From the NCBI RefSeq assembly GCF_000403355.2, contig NZ_KE159646.1:1268258-1332257 (forward strand): DNA of 64,000 nucleotides, written 5' to 3'. Position 1 is the first letter of the stretch, and every line of letters starts with the position of its first letter. Source of the stretch: Adlercreutzia caecimuris B7. GTDB taxonomy: Bacteria; Actinomycetota; Coriobacteriia; Coriobacteriales; Eggerthellaceae. The translations under genes and the position numbers were made by a program. This document shows positions 16,039 through 26,364 of this stretch, one piece after another. The notes beneath the pieces are model-generated. The model was given only the letters and a program-made list of their open reading frames with translations, ran no database searches and was not told where the DNA came from.

Positions 16039-19000
16039 CTATCGCCCCGGCGGTCGCTTCGGCACAATGGGGTGGCTCAGCCGAATGGTAAGCCCCTGGG
16101 TGTCGCAGCCCAGGGCCCAGTTGCAAAAACCGCCGAAGCCCGTACGCTCGTCGATCCCCTCGCGGTAGCGCACCGAATCGGTCAGCTCCACGCGGTCGGC
16201 ACCCTCGCGCACGCGCACCCACAGGGCAGAGCGCCCCGCTTCATGCACGGTGCGCGTCTCGATAAGCCCGAGCTCGCGGAATACCGCCAGCCCGCACGCC
16301 GCCGAGGTGGGGCTCACAGCGCAGAAGCAGTCCGAGGCCTTCTCGGCCAGATCGGCATCGCCTACGGGGAAATAGTCGTCGGGGCATTCCCGCTGCAGAT
16401 GGCGCAGACGGCGGTACACCTGGGCCATCACATCGTGATCGGGCGTGGCATCGGCCAGAATGCGCTCGTTTAGGGCCGCATCTCCCCGTCCGTAGAGCAG
16501 ATGCACCCACGCCGGCTTGCCGTCGCGCCCGGCCCGGCCGCTCATCTGATTGAACTCCACATCGCTGAAGGGCAGATGGTACAGCACCACATGTCGAATA
16601 TTGGGGATATCCACCCCCTCGCCGAAGGCCGAGGTGGCAACGAGCACCTTCAGATCATCGTTGCGGAACAGCTCCTCCACCCGCTTGCGCTCGGCGCGGG
16701 ACAGGCCTGCGTTGTAGAAGCCGATGAGGCAGGCAAGCTGGGGCACGCGACGGCGCAGCAGGCGCGCAAGCGCCACCGAGTGCTCGCGAGAGTTCACATA
16801 GACGACGGTCTTCTCTCCAGCGGCCACCAAACTCGCCAGGTAGTCGTCACGATGCGGGATGTTGCGCTGGTCGTCCACGAACAGGTTGTCGCGGGCCGTC
16901 TCGTCGATGACCGACTCGCGCACGGGAAGCACCGCATCGATGTCCTCGGCGATGTCGTCGTTGGCCGTGGCCGTCACCGCGAGCACCGTAGGCGCCCCCA
17001 TGCGCGCGATGGCATGGCCGAGCTGGGTATAGGCCACACGCTGGCCGGCCTTGGCCTGGCCGATGTGGTGCGCCTCGTCCACCACCACGAACTTGATGCG
17101 CCCGGAGGCGGCCAGCTCGTCGGTGTGGAACATGAGGTACTCCGGCGTGGTGAGCACGATGTCGATCGATCCGTCGGCCAACCCCGCGTACACCCGGGCC
17201 CGCTCCTCGGGCGTGGACTCGCCGGTGATAACGGCGCTGGCCACCCCGAAGCGCTCGAGGCTCGCGCGCAGGTGGAATACCTGGTCGGCAATGAGCGCGC
17301 GCAGCGGGTAGATGAACAGGCTCGCCTCATGGGCCACCAATGCCCGCACAGCGGCGTGCACCTGGAAGCACAGCGACTTGCCCCGGCCCGTGGCCATAAC
17401 GGCGAAGGTGGAGCGGTCGGCCGCGAGCGCGTCCAAGATCTGGCGCTGAGCCGGATGCAGCGAGGCCTTCCCGATGATGGCCTCGATGACAGCGTCCTCG
17501 AGGCCCTTCGGGTCGCGGGCGGCCACCTCCTCCCACCTCCGACGGCGCTCGGCCAGGTCGGGCCCATCTGCGGGCGCGTCCTCCTCGGCCGCATCGGCGG
17601 CAAGCAGCACCTCATCGGATTCGGCGAACTTGTCGGCGAAGAAGGCCAGCGCATCCGGATCGAGGCAGGCCTCCAGGGCGCAGCAGGTGCGGGCCGGGGC
17701 AATGGCCTCCAGCATCGCCTTCACCGAATGGCGCCCCCGCCACTCGTCGATCTGCACCGTGAAGGCGGCATCCACCACGGCATCGTTCACAAGCAGGGCC
17801 TCGATAGCCTGGCAGTGGAACATGATGCCCGCCACCGAGGCGCGGCCGTTGGTGAGCGTGCAGGCAAAGTGATCCTTGGTCTGGCCCACCGCCCGCGTGT
17901 TCACCAGCGTGACGTTGCGGGCCAGATAGACCGGCTGGGGGTTTTCCTGACCGAAGGGAGCCAGGCGATCCACCAGGGCCACCGTCTCCAAAGTCAGCTC
18001 GCCCAAGCCCACCACAGCATCCACCGTGGTCAACGGGTGGAAGGCAGCCTCGGGAAGCTTCTGCATGTAGGCGTCCAAGCCCTCGGCGAACTTTTTGAGG
18101 TTCTTCGTGGGGATGGTCACGCCCACGGCCGCCCCATGACCCCCGAAGCGGGTGGTGAGGTGCGAGAGCGACTCCACGGCCTCGAACAGGTTCACGTCGC
18201 CCACAGACCGGCCGCTACCGCGGGCCTCTTCCCCGTCCACCGTGAACAAGAGCGAGGGCACCCCGTAGGCATTCACGAGCCGCGAGGCCACGATGCCCTT
18301 CACGCCCTCGTGCCAGCCCTCGCCGGCCACCACGAGCGCCCGCTGGCCGTGGTAGATCTCGCTGGCCTGGGCGCGGGCGATATCCGACAGCTCGGCCTCG
18401 ATGGCGCGGCGCTGGTTGTTCACGTCTTCCAGTGCCTCGGCCATGGTGCAGCACTCGCCGTAGTTGTCGCACATGAGCAGGTCCAGCGCCAAATCGGCGT
18501 TGCCCATGCGCCCGGCGGCGTTCAGCCGCGGGATGAGCGAGAACGACAGATTCGTGGCACTCATGGGCTTGCCGGCCTGGCCCGTGGTGGCCAGAAGCGC
18601 CGCGATGCAGGGGCGGGGGTTCTCGTTCATACGGGAAAGCCCGTCGGCCACGAGCGCCCGGTTCTCGTCGCGCATGGGCATGAGGTCGGCCACGGTGCCC
18701 AAGGTGGCGAAGTCGGTGTAGCTGCGCCACAGGTGCGGGAACCCCAGCCGCGAGCCCATCATCTGCACGAGCTTTAGGGCCACTCCCACGCCGGCCAGGA
18801 TGGCACTCGGGCAACCGGGGTGCATCTTCGGATCGGCCACGCACACGCCCTCGGGCACCAGATCGGCCGCCTCGTGGTGGTCGGTGATGTACACCTCGAT
18901 GCCCGTCTTCACGATCTCGGCCACCTCGTGCTTGCAGGCGATGCCGCAGTCCACCGTGACGATCACATCGGGGGAAAGCTCGCGAGCGCGCTCGAAGGCG

Positions 19001-19377
19001 GCCGCCGTGATGCCGTAGCCCTCCTCGAAGCGGCGCGGAATGAACGGGAAGGCGCAGGCGCCCAGCGCCCGCAAGCCCCGGGTGAGCACTGTGGTGGCCG
19101 AGATGCCGTCCAGATCGAAGTCGCCGAACACGACGATGCGCTTCTTCGCCTCGATGGCGGCGATAAGGCCGTCGGCCACGTCGGCGAGGCCGGGAATGTC
19201 GTAGGGGTTCGCCCAGTCGCGGTCGAGCGACGGCGAGAGGAAGCGCTTGGCGGCGCGTACCGTGGTGATGCCACGGCCAACGAGCGTGGCGGCGATGAAA
19301 CGGGGCAACCCCAGGTCGTGCTGGAGACGCGCCACGACGGCGGGGTCGGCTTCCCTGATGCTGAACTGGGCGGTCAT
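16039..19377 (-). CDS. recJ: RecJ exonuclease fused to a RecQ-type helicase
   Basis: A single 1112-codon frame joining two repair enzymes. Residues 1 to about 560 are a DHH/DHHA1 exonuclease: motif I 'VVFGDFDLDG' (D86, D88, D90), motif III 'ITDHHEA' (D166-H167-H168) and the DHHA1 'GGHGAAVGV'. A linker with acidic residues follows (about 570-640). Residues 645-1112 are a superfamily 2 helicase: Walker A 'ATGRGKSLCFQ' (K667), 'YPLRALIADQV', Walker B 'DEAHH' (767-771), 'TATAND' and motif VI 'QMSGRAGRDG' (944-953). The RecQ zinc-binding cysteines are absent. Elsewhere RecJ and RecQ are separate partners in resecting DNA ends. No frameshift is needed; the frame is open throughout. The start at 19377 has no strong ribosome site. 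Confidence 0.93.
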   Translation of the reverse strand: MTAQFSIREADPAVVARLQHDLGLPRFIAATLVGRGITTVRAAKRFLSPSLDRDWANPYDIPGLADVADGLIAAIEAKKRIVVFGDFDLDGISATTVLTRGLRALGACAFPFIPRRFEEGYGITAAAFERARELSPDVIVTVDCGIACKHEVAEIVKTGIEVYITDHHEAADLVPEGVCVADPKMHPGCPSAILAGVGVALKLVQMMGSRLGFPHLWRSYTDFATLGTVADLMPMRDENRALVADGLSRMNENPRPCIAALLATTGQAGKPMSATNLSFSLIPRLNAAGRMGNADLALDLLMCDNYGECCTMAEALEDVNNQRRAIEAELSDIARAQASEIYHGQRALVVAGEGWHEGVKGIVASRLVNAYGVPSLLFTVDGEEARGSGRSVGDVNLFEAVESLSHLTTRFGGHGAAVGVTIPTKNLKKFAEGLDAYMQKLPEAAFHPLTTVDAVVGLGELTLETVALVDRLAPFGQENPQPVYLARNVTLVNTRAVGQTKDHFACTLTNGRASVAGIMFHCQAIEALLVNDAVVDAAFTVQIDEWRGRHSVKAMLEAIAPARTCCALEACLDPDALAFFADKFAESDEVLLAADAAEEDAPADGPDLAERRRRWEEVAARDPKGLEDAVIEAIIGKASLHPAQRQILDALAADRSTFAVMATGRGKSLCFQVHAAVRALVAHEASLFIYPLRALIADQVFHLRASLERFGVASAVITGESTPEERARVYAGLADGSIDIVLTTPEYLMFHTDELAASGRIKFVVVDEAHHIGQAKAGQRVAYTQLGHAIARMGAPTVLAVTATANDDIAEDIDAVLPVRESVIDETARDNLFVDDQRNIPHRDDYLASLVAAGEKTVVYVNSREHSVALARLLRRRVPQLACLIGFYNAGLSRAERKRVEELFRNDDLKVLVATSAFGEGVDIPNIRHVVLYHLPFSDVEFNQMSGRAGRDGKPAWVHLLYGRGDAALNERILADATPDHDVMAQVYRRLRHLQRECPDDYFPVGDADLAEKASDCFCAVSPTSAACGLAVFRELGLIETRTVHEAGRSALWVRVREGADRVELTDSVRYREGIDERTGFGGFCNWALGCDTQGLTIRLSHPIVPKRPPGR

Positions 19378-19562
19378 GGTGACAGGCTACCTAACATGCT
19401 CAAACTCTTGTGTCTTGCCGTCCATTTTCGCATAAAGCACCCCGCCTGTCACCGCCGCGGGCGCGCTCGTTACAATCCACAGAACACGAAGCGGCGGAAG
19501 GCGGGGCGGGGCCGCCTCCTCGCCGAAGAGCACGCCCCGCCGTCCTGCAACCCGGAAAACAA

Positions 19563-19592
19563 CCGGGGGCCGCCCCAACAGACGGCCCCCGG
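19563..19592 (-). terminator. Terminator of the fructose PTS operon
   Basis: CCGGGGGCCG / CGGCCCCCGG forms a 10-bp stem with a 10-base loop, 26 bases after the ptsI stop. It is followed on the minus strand by TTGTTTTCC. This is a typical intrinsic terminator. Confidence 0.85.
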
Positions 19593-19617
19593 CCCTCGAG
19601 GGGCGTAAACGGCAGTG

Positions 19618-21327
<1,710 letters not shown>

Positions 21328-21331
21328 GGGG

Positions 21332-21595
21332 CTACTCCCCCAGGCCCGACTCGATAAGCTGGATGGCCGCGTCGAGCGCCGCCTGCTCGTCGGCACCCTC
21401 GCAGCGCACCTCGACCTCGGTGCCGCACTTGATGCCGGCGGCCACGATGGCCATGAGGCTCTTCGCGTTCACTTCCTTGCCCGCGGCCACGATGGTGACA
21501 TCGCTCGCGAAGGGCGCCATGGCCGAGGCCAAAACGCCGGCCGGGCGCATGTGCAGGCCGCTGCCGTTGGTGAGGGTGATCGTCTGGGAAACCAT
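21332..21595 (-). CDS. ptsH: HPr phosphocarrier protein
   Basis: An 87-residue HPr, the usual size. H15 in 'GLHMRPAG' is the site phosphorylated by enzyme I, and S46 in 'NAKSLMAIVAAG' is the regulatory serine position used by HPr kinase in Gram-positives; the kinase itself is not in this window. HPr passes phosphate to the EIIA domain of FruA. Only 4 bases separate it from ptsI. Upstream, about 125 bases of 14-base imperfect repeats lie between it and fruA. The start follows GACAAGGAGAGAACT. Confidence 0.97.
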   Translation of the reverse strand: MVSQTITLTNGSGLHMRPAGVLASAMAPFASDVTIVAAGKEVNAKSLMAIVAAGIKCGTEVEVRCEGADEQAALDAAIQLIESGLGE

Positions 21596-21640
21596 AGTTC
21601 TCTCCTTGTCGTCAAGTCGAATGCTTCTGTCTGTCGCCGA

Positions 21641-21765
21641 GCGCTCGTGCCGGGATGCCTGTACCGGGGCGCTCCTGCCGGGTGCTCCCGCCGGGGCACG
21701 TGCACCGGAGCGCTCCCGCCGAAACGCTCCCGCCGGGACCCGCGCCGGAGGCTCTTGCCGCCGCC
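21641..21765. repeat. Imperfect tandem repeats of about 14 bases
   Basis: About nine degenerate units with consensus GCGCTCCTGCCGGG fill the space between fruA and ptsH. Examples are GCGCTCGTGCCGGG, GCGCTCCTGCCGGG, CGCTCCCGCCGGG and GCTCTTGCCGCCG. They lie in the transcribed leader of ptsH if the operon is continuous. They may be a replication-slippage tract or a folded spacer that sets HPr/EI expression. Confidence 0.65.
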
Positions 21766-23775
21766 TTAGGCCTCAGTGCGCTTCTTCTTCAGCAGCGCGA
21801 GCATGAACATGCCCGCAACCGAGCCGACCGCAAGGGCCACCAGGTACATGAGCGCACCGCCGATGACGGGCACCACGAAGATGCCGCCGTGGGGCGCCAT
21901 GAGCGTGCAGCCGAAGAACCAGGACAGGCCGCCGGCCACAGCCGAGCCCACCACGCAGGAGGGGATGACCCGCAGCGGGTCAGAAGCGGCATAGGGAATG
22001 GCACCCTCGGTGATGAACGACAGGCCCATGATGTAGTTCACCGGGCCGTTCTTGCGCTCATCAGCCGTCCAGCGGTCCTTGAAGAAGGTGGTGGACAGCG
22101 CGATGGCGATGGGAGGCACCATGCCGCCGATCATGACCGAGGCCATGATCTGGAAGCTGGCGTCGGTGCCGAGGGCGAGCATGCCGGTGCCGAACACGTA
22201 GGCCGCCTTGTTGAAGGGGCCGCCCATGTCGATGGCCATCATGCCGGCAAGGATCATGCCGAGCACAATGCCGAAGTTGTTATCGGAAAGCCAGGTGAGC
22301 GCGTTGGACATGCCGGTGTTGATCATACCCATGAACGGGCCGACCGCGCACATGATGACGGCGATGGCCCCCAGACCCGCCAAAGGATAGATGAGGATCT
22401 GCTTGATGCCGGCCAGCGAGTCGGGCATCTTCTCGCACAGCTTCTCGATGCCGAGCATGGCATAACCGCCCGCGAAGCCCGCGAGCAGGCCGCCGAGGAA
22501 TCCCGAGGGAATGTCGCCGCCGGGCAGCCCGAAGGTGGAGCCGAGCGTGGCCATGAAGCCGCCGACGAAGCCCACCACCAAACCGGGGCGGTCGGCGATA
22601 GACTGGGCGATGTAGGCGGCGAGGATCGGCACCATGAAGCTGAAGGCAAAGCCGCCGATGGTCTTGAACCAGGCCGAGATCGGCGTGCCGGTGCCGAAGT
22701 TGCCGTCCTGGGGCACCCCGGCGATGCCATCGATGAGGAAGGCGAGCGCGATGAACAGGCCGCCGGACACCACGAAGGGCAGCATGTGGGAGACGCCCTC
22801 CATGAGGTGCTTGTAGATCTTGCGGCCGGCGCTCTCGCCCGCCTCGTCCTCGGCAGCCGCGGCATTCGCGCCGCCGGCGTGGTGGTACACGCGCGCGTCG
22901 CCCGCCAGGATGCGGTCGATGAGCTCGTCGGGCTTGTTGATGCCGTCGGACACCTTCACGATGACCGCGGGCTTGCCGTCGAAGCGGGCCATCTCCACTT
23001 CCTTGTCGGCGGCCACGATGATGCCGTCGGCGGCGGCGATTTCCTCGCGGGTCAGGCGGTTCTTGGTGCCCCCGGTGCCGTTGGTCTCGGCCTTCAGGGC
23101 GATGCCGCGCGCCTCGGCGGCCTTCGTGAGCGCCTCGGCGGCCATGTAGGTGTGGGCGATGCCCGTGGGACACGCCGTCACCGCCAGGATACGGAAGCCG
23201 TCGGCCTTGCCGTGCTCCTCAGCGTAGGCGGCCTTGGCGGCGTCGATGAGGGCCTCAGTGCCTTCCACGTCGCCTTCCATATCGGCTTCGGCCTCGGCCT
23301 CCACCGCCTCGGCGAAGCGCTCGCGCTCCTTCGCGTCGATGGCGGCGAGGAACGCCTCGGGGGTTTCCGCTGCCATGAGCTGGGAACGGAAGTCGAGGTC
23401 CATGAGGATGGTCATGAGCCGCGAGAGCACCTCCAGGTGCACATCTCCCCCGTCGTCGGGCGCGGCGATCATGAACAGCAGCGTGGAGGGAGCCCCGTCC
23501 GGAGCGCCGTAATCGACCCCGGCAGGCGCCGTCATGGCCGCCAGGGACGCCCGCTTCGTGGCCGCCGTCTTCGCATGGGGGATGGCGATGCCCTCGCCCA
23601 CGGCCGTGGTGCCCTGGTTCTCGCGGGCGATGATGGCCTCGCGGAAGGCCTCCTTGTCGTTGAGGTTTCCGACGCTATCATGCAGCTCCACGAGCTGGGC
23701 GATGGCGCCGGCCTTGTCGGCGGGCGCGCCGCCGATGGCTATGGCCCCGGGTTGAAGCAAATCGACAATTCTCAT
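21766..23775 (-). CDS. fruA: PTS fructose transporter, EIIABC
   Basis: A 669-residue fused permease in the order EIIA-EIIB-EIIC. EIIA has its phospho-histidine H67 in 'GIAIPHAKT'. EIIB has C202 in 'VTACPTGIAHTYMAAEAL'. EIIC begins near residue 310 ('GVSHMLPFVVSGGLFIALAF') and holds about ten membrane segments with 'GFVGGFMATLGSTFGLPGGDIPSGFLG'. It imports fructose as fructose-1-phosphate. A Glu/Ala-rich linker (about 145-185) joins EIIA and EIIB. fruK ends 18 bases upstream. The family and domain order are those of Gram-positive FruA. Confidence 0.96.
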   Translation of the reverse strand: MRIVDLLQPGAIAIGGAPADKAGAIAQLVELHDSVGNLNDKEAFREAIIARENQGTTAVGEGIAIPHAKTAATKRASLAAMTAPAGVDYGAPDGAPSTLLFMIAAPDDGGDVHLEVLSRLMTILMDLDFRSQLMAAETPEAFLAAIDAKERERFAEAVEAEAEADMEGDVEGTEALIDAAKAAYAEEHGKADGFRILAVTACPTGIAHTYMAAEALTKAAEARGIALKAETNGTGGTKNRLTREEIAAADGIIVAADKEVEMARFDGKPAVIVKVSDGINKPDELIDRILAGDARVYHHAGGANAAAAEDEAGESAGRKIYKHLMEGVSHMLPFVVSGGLFIALAFLIDGIAGVPQDGNFGTGTPISAWFKTIGGFAFSFMVPILAAYIAQSIADRPGLVVGFVGGFMATLGSTFGLPGGDIPSGFLGGLLAGFAGGYAMLGIEKLCEKMPDSLAGIKQILIYPLAGLGAIAVIMCAVGPFMGMINTGMSNALTWLSDNNFGIVLGMILAGMMAIDMGGPFNKAAYVFGTGMLALGTDASFQIMASVMIGGMVPPIAIALSTTFFKDRWTADERKNGPVNYIMGLSFITEGAIPYAASDPLRVIPSCVVGSAVAGGLSWFFGCTLMAPHGGIFVVPVIGGALMYLVALAVGSVAGMFMLALLKKKRTEA

Positions 23776-23793
23776 AGACGAACCGCACTCCTT

Positions 23794-24768
23794 TCAGTTG
23801 CAGGGTTTCACGAAAGTGACGGGAAGCAGGTCGGACACCTGCCCCGCCGATGCCAAAGAGGGAGAGAAGGCCGTGGCGGAGCCGGCCGCCAGGCCGAGGC
23901 GCAGGGCGTAAACGGCGTCGTCCGCGCCGGGGCAGAGCGACTCGCAGCCGGGAAGGGAGGCTCCCGCGAGCCCCGCCAGAAAACCCGCCACCATGGAATC
24001 GCCCGCGCCCACCGAGTTCACGAGGGCGCCCGCCGGGGCCGCGCCCCGGGCGATAAGCCCCTTCGCATCCACCAGCAGCGCTCCGGCCGCACCGCAGCTG
24101 ACGAGCACGAAACGGGCGCCGGCCCGGGCAAGGTCGCGCGCGGCAGCTACCACAGCGACCTCGTCGGCGGCATCGCAGCCGGCCAGCTCAGCCAGCTCGT
24201 GGTTGTTGGGCTTTACGAGGAAGGGCCGCGCGGCGAGGGCCTCGGTGAGGGCCGCACCCGTGGTATCGACCACGCATCGCGCGCCGTGCTCGGCGGCAGC
24301 CGCGGCCAGATCGGCGTAGAGGTCCGCCGGGCAGCCCGGCGCCAGGGAGCCCGACAGCACGAGGCAATCGTCCGAGCCCAACCGCTCGATGCGGCGACGG
24401 AGCGTCGCGATGGCGACCGGGTCCACCGCCGGGCCGCAGCCGTTGATTTCCGTCTCTTCCAACGAGCCGTCGGCGCGGGGGCGCTTCATCTTCACGTTGA
24501 TGCGGGTCTGCCCCGCATCCAAGCGCACGAAATCGCAGGGGACACCGGCGGCCTCCACGCCTTCCACGAGCGCCGTGCCCGTGGTGCCGGCGATGAACCC
24601 GGAGGCGCACGCATCCTGGCCGAAGCGGTGCAGCATGGTGGCCACGTTCACACCCTTGCCGCCGTAGGACAGGTCATCGGCCGCCGATCGGTTCGTGACG
24701 CCCTCGGCGAAAGCGGGCAGGCGCATCATCCAATCGAGCGCCGGATTGCACGTGACGGTGAGAAACAT
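23794..24768 (-). CDS. fruK: 1-phosphofructokinase
   Basis: A 324-residue PfkB/ribokinase-family kinase. It starts 'MFLTVTCNPALD', has the substrate region 'LSYGGKGVNVATML' and the catalytic/anion-hole motif 'NSVGAGDSMVAGFLAG'. It phosphorylates fructose-1-phosphate to fructose-1,6-bisphosphate for glycolysis. First gene of the fructose operon; a TATACT -10 box lies at 24806-24811 on the minus strand. No fruR-type regulator is next to it, unlike many actinobacterial fru operons. A CAAAGGACCGC ribosome site precedes the ATG. Confidence 0.95.
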   Translation of the reverse strand: MFLTVTCNPALDWMMRLPAFAEGVTNRSAADDLSYGGKGVNVATMLHRFGQDACASGFIAGTTGTALVEGVEAAGVPCDFVRLDAGQTRINVKMKRPRADGSLEETEINGCGPAVDPVAIATLRRRIERLGSDDCLVLSGSLAPGCPADLYADLAAAAAEHGARCVVDTTGAALTEALAARPFLVKPNNHELAELAGCDAADEVAVVAAARDLARAGARFVLVSCGAAGALLVDAKGLIARGAAPAGALVNSVGAGDSMVAGFLAGLAGASLPGCESLCPGADDAVYALRLGLAAGSATAFSPSLASAGQVSDLLPVTFVKPCN

Positions 24769-24805
24769 TGCGGTCCTTTGGGTCGACCCTAGTCTGCCAG
24801 GGCGC

Positions 24806-24811
24806 AGTATA
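24806..24811 (-). promoter_or_regulatory. -10 box of the fructose operon
   Basis: TATACT on the minus strand, 38 bases before fruK. The matching -35 is not clear, which suits an activator-dependent or repressible promoter. No operator repeat was recognised. Confidence 0.4.
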
Positions 24812-24936
24812 GCACCGTCGTCCGACCCTGCCCGGGAAAAGCGCCGAGTTTTTCACACCCCGCCAAGAAGCCCGCATGCCGCCGCGGGTAAGGCGCACCC
24901 CACCGCGGGCGACCCCCCTCCATCGAGCGGAGTCGC

Positions 24937-25647
24937 CTAGCGGTTATCCACCTTCTCGGGGTACATGTCGTGCTGGGTTAAGCGCTCCCAGGCCACCTTC
25001 TCCCACGGCGTGCCGGCACGGCCGTAGTTGCAATACGGGTCGATGGAGATGCCGCCGCGCGGGGTGAACTTGCCCCAGACCTCGATGTACTTCGGATCCA
25101 TGAGGCTGATGAGGTCCTTCATGATGATATTCATGCAGTCCTCGTGGAAGTCGCCGTGGTTGCGGAAGCTGAACAGGTACAGCTTCAGGCTCTTGGACTC
25201 CACCATGCGCTCGCCGGGCACGTAGGAAATGTAGATGGTGGCGAAGTCGGGCTGGCCCGTGATGGGACACAGGCTCGTGAACTCCGGGCAGTTGAACTTC
25301 ACGAAGTAGTCGTTGCCCGGGTGCTTGTTCTCGAAGGTCTCGAGCACCGAGGGGTCGTAGTCGGTGGGGTACTGGGTGCCCTGGCTGCCCAAATGCGTCA
25401 CGCCGCCGGCGCGCGTCTCCCCCTCATCGCGGCCAGAGGTCCCAGCCGCGCAAGGAGCTTCGGGGGCGGAAGGAGCCTGCGCCCCGCTCTTCGCCGGCTC
25501 TTCCGCCGGCTCCGCGGAGCGCTTCAAGTGCGCTGCGATGGCCGCCAACGCAGAGGAGTCCACCGAGCCCTCGGGTGCCATCTCCTCGACACCGTCGGCA
25601 TTGCCCTCGCCGCCGAAGAGCGCTTCGGCCATTTCCATCGGTTTCAT
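24937..25647 (-). CDS. queF: NADPH-dependent preQ0 reductase with N-terminal extension
   Basis: A 236-residue QueF of the type I (short) fold. C127 in '[14 protein letters not shown]' forms the thioimide with preQ0 and D134 is the partner acid; '[21 protein letters not shown]' is the family signature that binds NADPH and substrate. It reduces 7-cyano-7-deazaguanine to preQ1 for queuosine tRNA modification. The first 90 or so residues are Ala/Glu/Pro-rich and not part of the usual enzyme of about 165 residues; the ribosome site GAGAGGATAGCCT at the upstream ATG supports them being translated. Last gene of queD-E-C-F. Confidence 0.94.
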   Translation of the reverse strand: MKPMEMAEALFGGEGNADGVEEMAPEGSVDSSALAAIAAHLKRSAEPAEEPAKSGAQAPSAPEAPCAAGTSGRDEGETRAGGVTHLGSQGTQYPTDYDPSVLETFENKHPGNDYFVKFNCPEFTSLCPITGQPDFATIYISYVPGERMVESKSLKLYLFSFRNHGDFHEDCMNIIMKDLISLMDPKYIEVWGKFTPRGGISIDPYCNYGRAGTPWEKVAWERLTQHDMYPEKVDNR

Positions 25648-25650
25648 AGG

Positions 25651-26364
25651 CTATCCTCTCGTAATGCCGGTTGCCAGCGCCGGGTCATCCACGCCGTTGG
25701 CCGCGAAGGCGGCGGCGCGGTCGAGGCAGGTGGCGCACACGCCGCAGGGCACCTCGCCCCCTTCGTAGCACGACCAGGTAAGCTCATAGGGCACGCCGAG
25801 CGCGAGCCCCTCGCGCACAATGTCGGCCTTGGCCAGGGCCACGAAGGGCGCCTCCAGGGTAAGCTCGCCGCCCGTGCCCTCCACGATGGCGCGGTTCATG
25901 GCCCCCACGAACTCCATCGAGCAGTCGGGGTAGGCGTTGCCGGCCACATCGTCGTGATGGGCGCCGTAGAGCACCACCTCGCAGCCGAGCGAAAGCGCCA
26001 TGGAAGCCGCCGAGGACAGGAAGAGCCCGTTGCGGAAGGGCACGTAGGTGCTCACCGGCGCGCCTTCTCCGCCTTCGGCCTGCTGCTCGGCGTAAGTGCC
26101 CGCCGGCACCGCCGCATCGGAGTGGGCCAGAAGCGAGCAGGCGCTGTCGGCGAAGATGGCGCCCAAGTCCAGGAAGCGCTGCTGCACACCGTAGTGGGCA
26201 GCGACAGCTCGGGCTGCCCCTATCTCGCGTCCGTGCTTCTGCCCGTAGCTGATGGAGAGCGCGTACACGTTCTCCGCGCCGTACTTCACCACGGCCTGCG
26301 CCAGAAGCGTCGTGGAATCCACGCCGCCCGAGCACAGCACGAGGGCCTTTCGGTTAGCAGTCAT
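25651..26364 (-). CDS. queC: 7-cyano-7-deazaguanine synthase
   Basis: A 237-residue QueC. The ATP pyrophosphatase P-loop is 'LCSGGVDSTTLLAQ' near the N-terminus, and the C-terminal zinc site is 'CYEGGEVPCGVCATC'. It turns 7-carboxy-7-deazaguanine plus ammonia and ATP into preQ0. I use the ATG at 26364, which overlaps the queE TGA (ATGA), because the P-loop must sit near the N-terminus; the frame stays open about 100 codons further upstream but only as an overlap with queE. queF follows after 3 bases. Confidence 0.95.
   Translation of the reverse strand: MTANRKALVLCSGGVDSTTLLAQAVVKYGAENVYALSISYGQKHGREIGAARAVAAHYGVQQRFLDLGAIFADSACSLLAHSDAAVPAGTYAEQQAEGGEGAPVSTYVPFRNGLFLSSAASMALSLGCEVVLYGAHHDDVAGNAYPDCSMEFVGAMNRAIVEGTGGELTLEAPFVALAKADIVREGLALGVPYELTWSCYEGGEVPCGVCATCLDRAAAFAANGVDDPALATGITRG

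Noticed and set aside
16501-18777. A 758-codon plus-strand frame opposite recJ
   Set aside because: It mirrors the RecJ-RecQ codons and has no ribosome site or recognisable motif.
21655-24792. A plus-strand open frame of over 1000 codons across the fructose operon
   Set aside because: It is the antisense of fruA, fruK and the spacer; composition is His/Gly/Arg/Glu-rich without any domain, a common artefact in GC-rich coding DNA.
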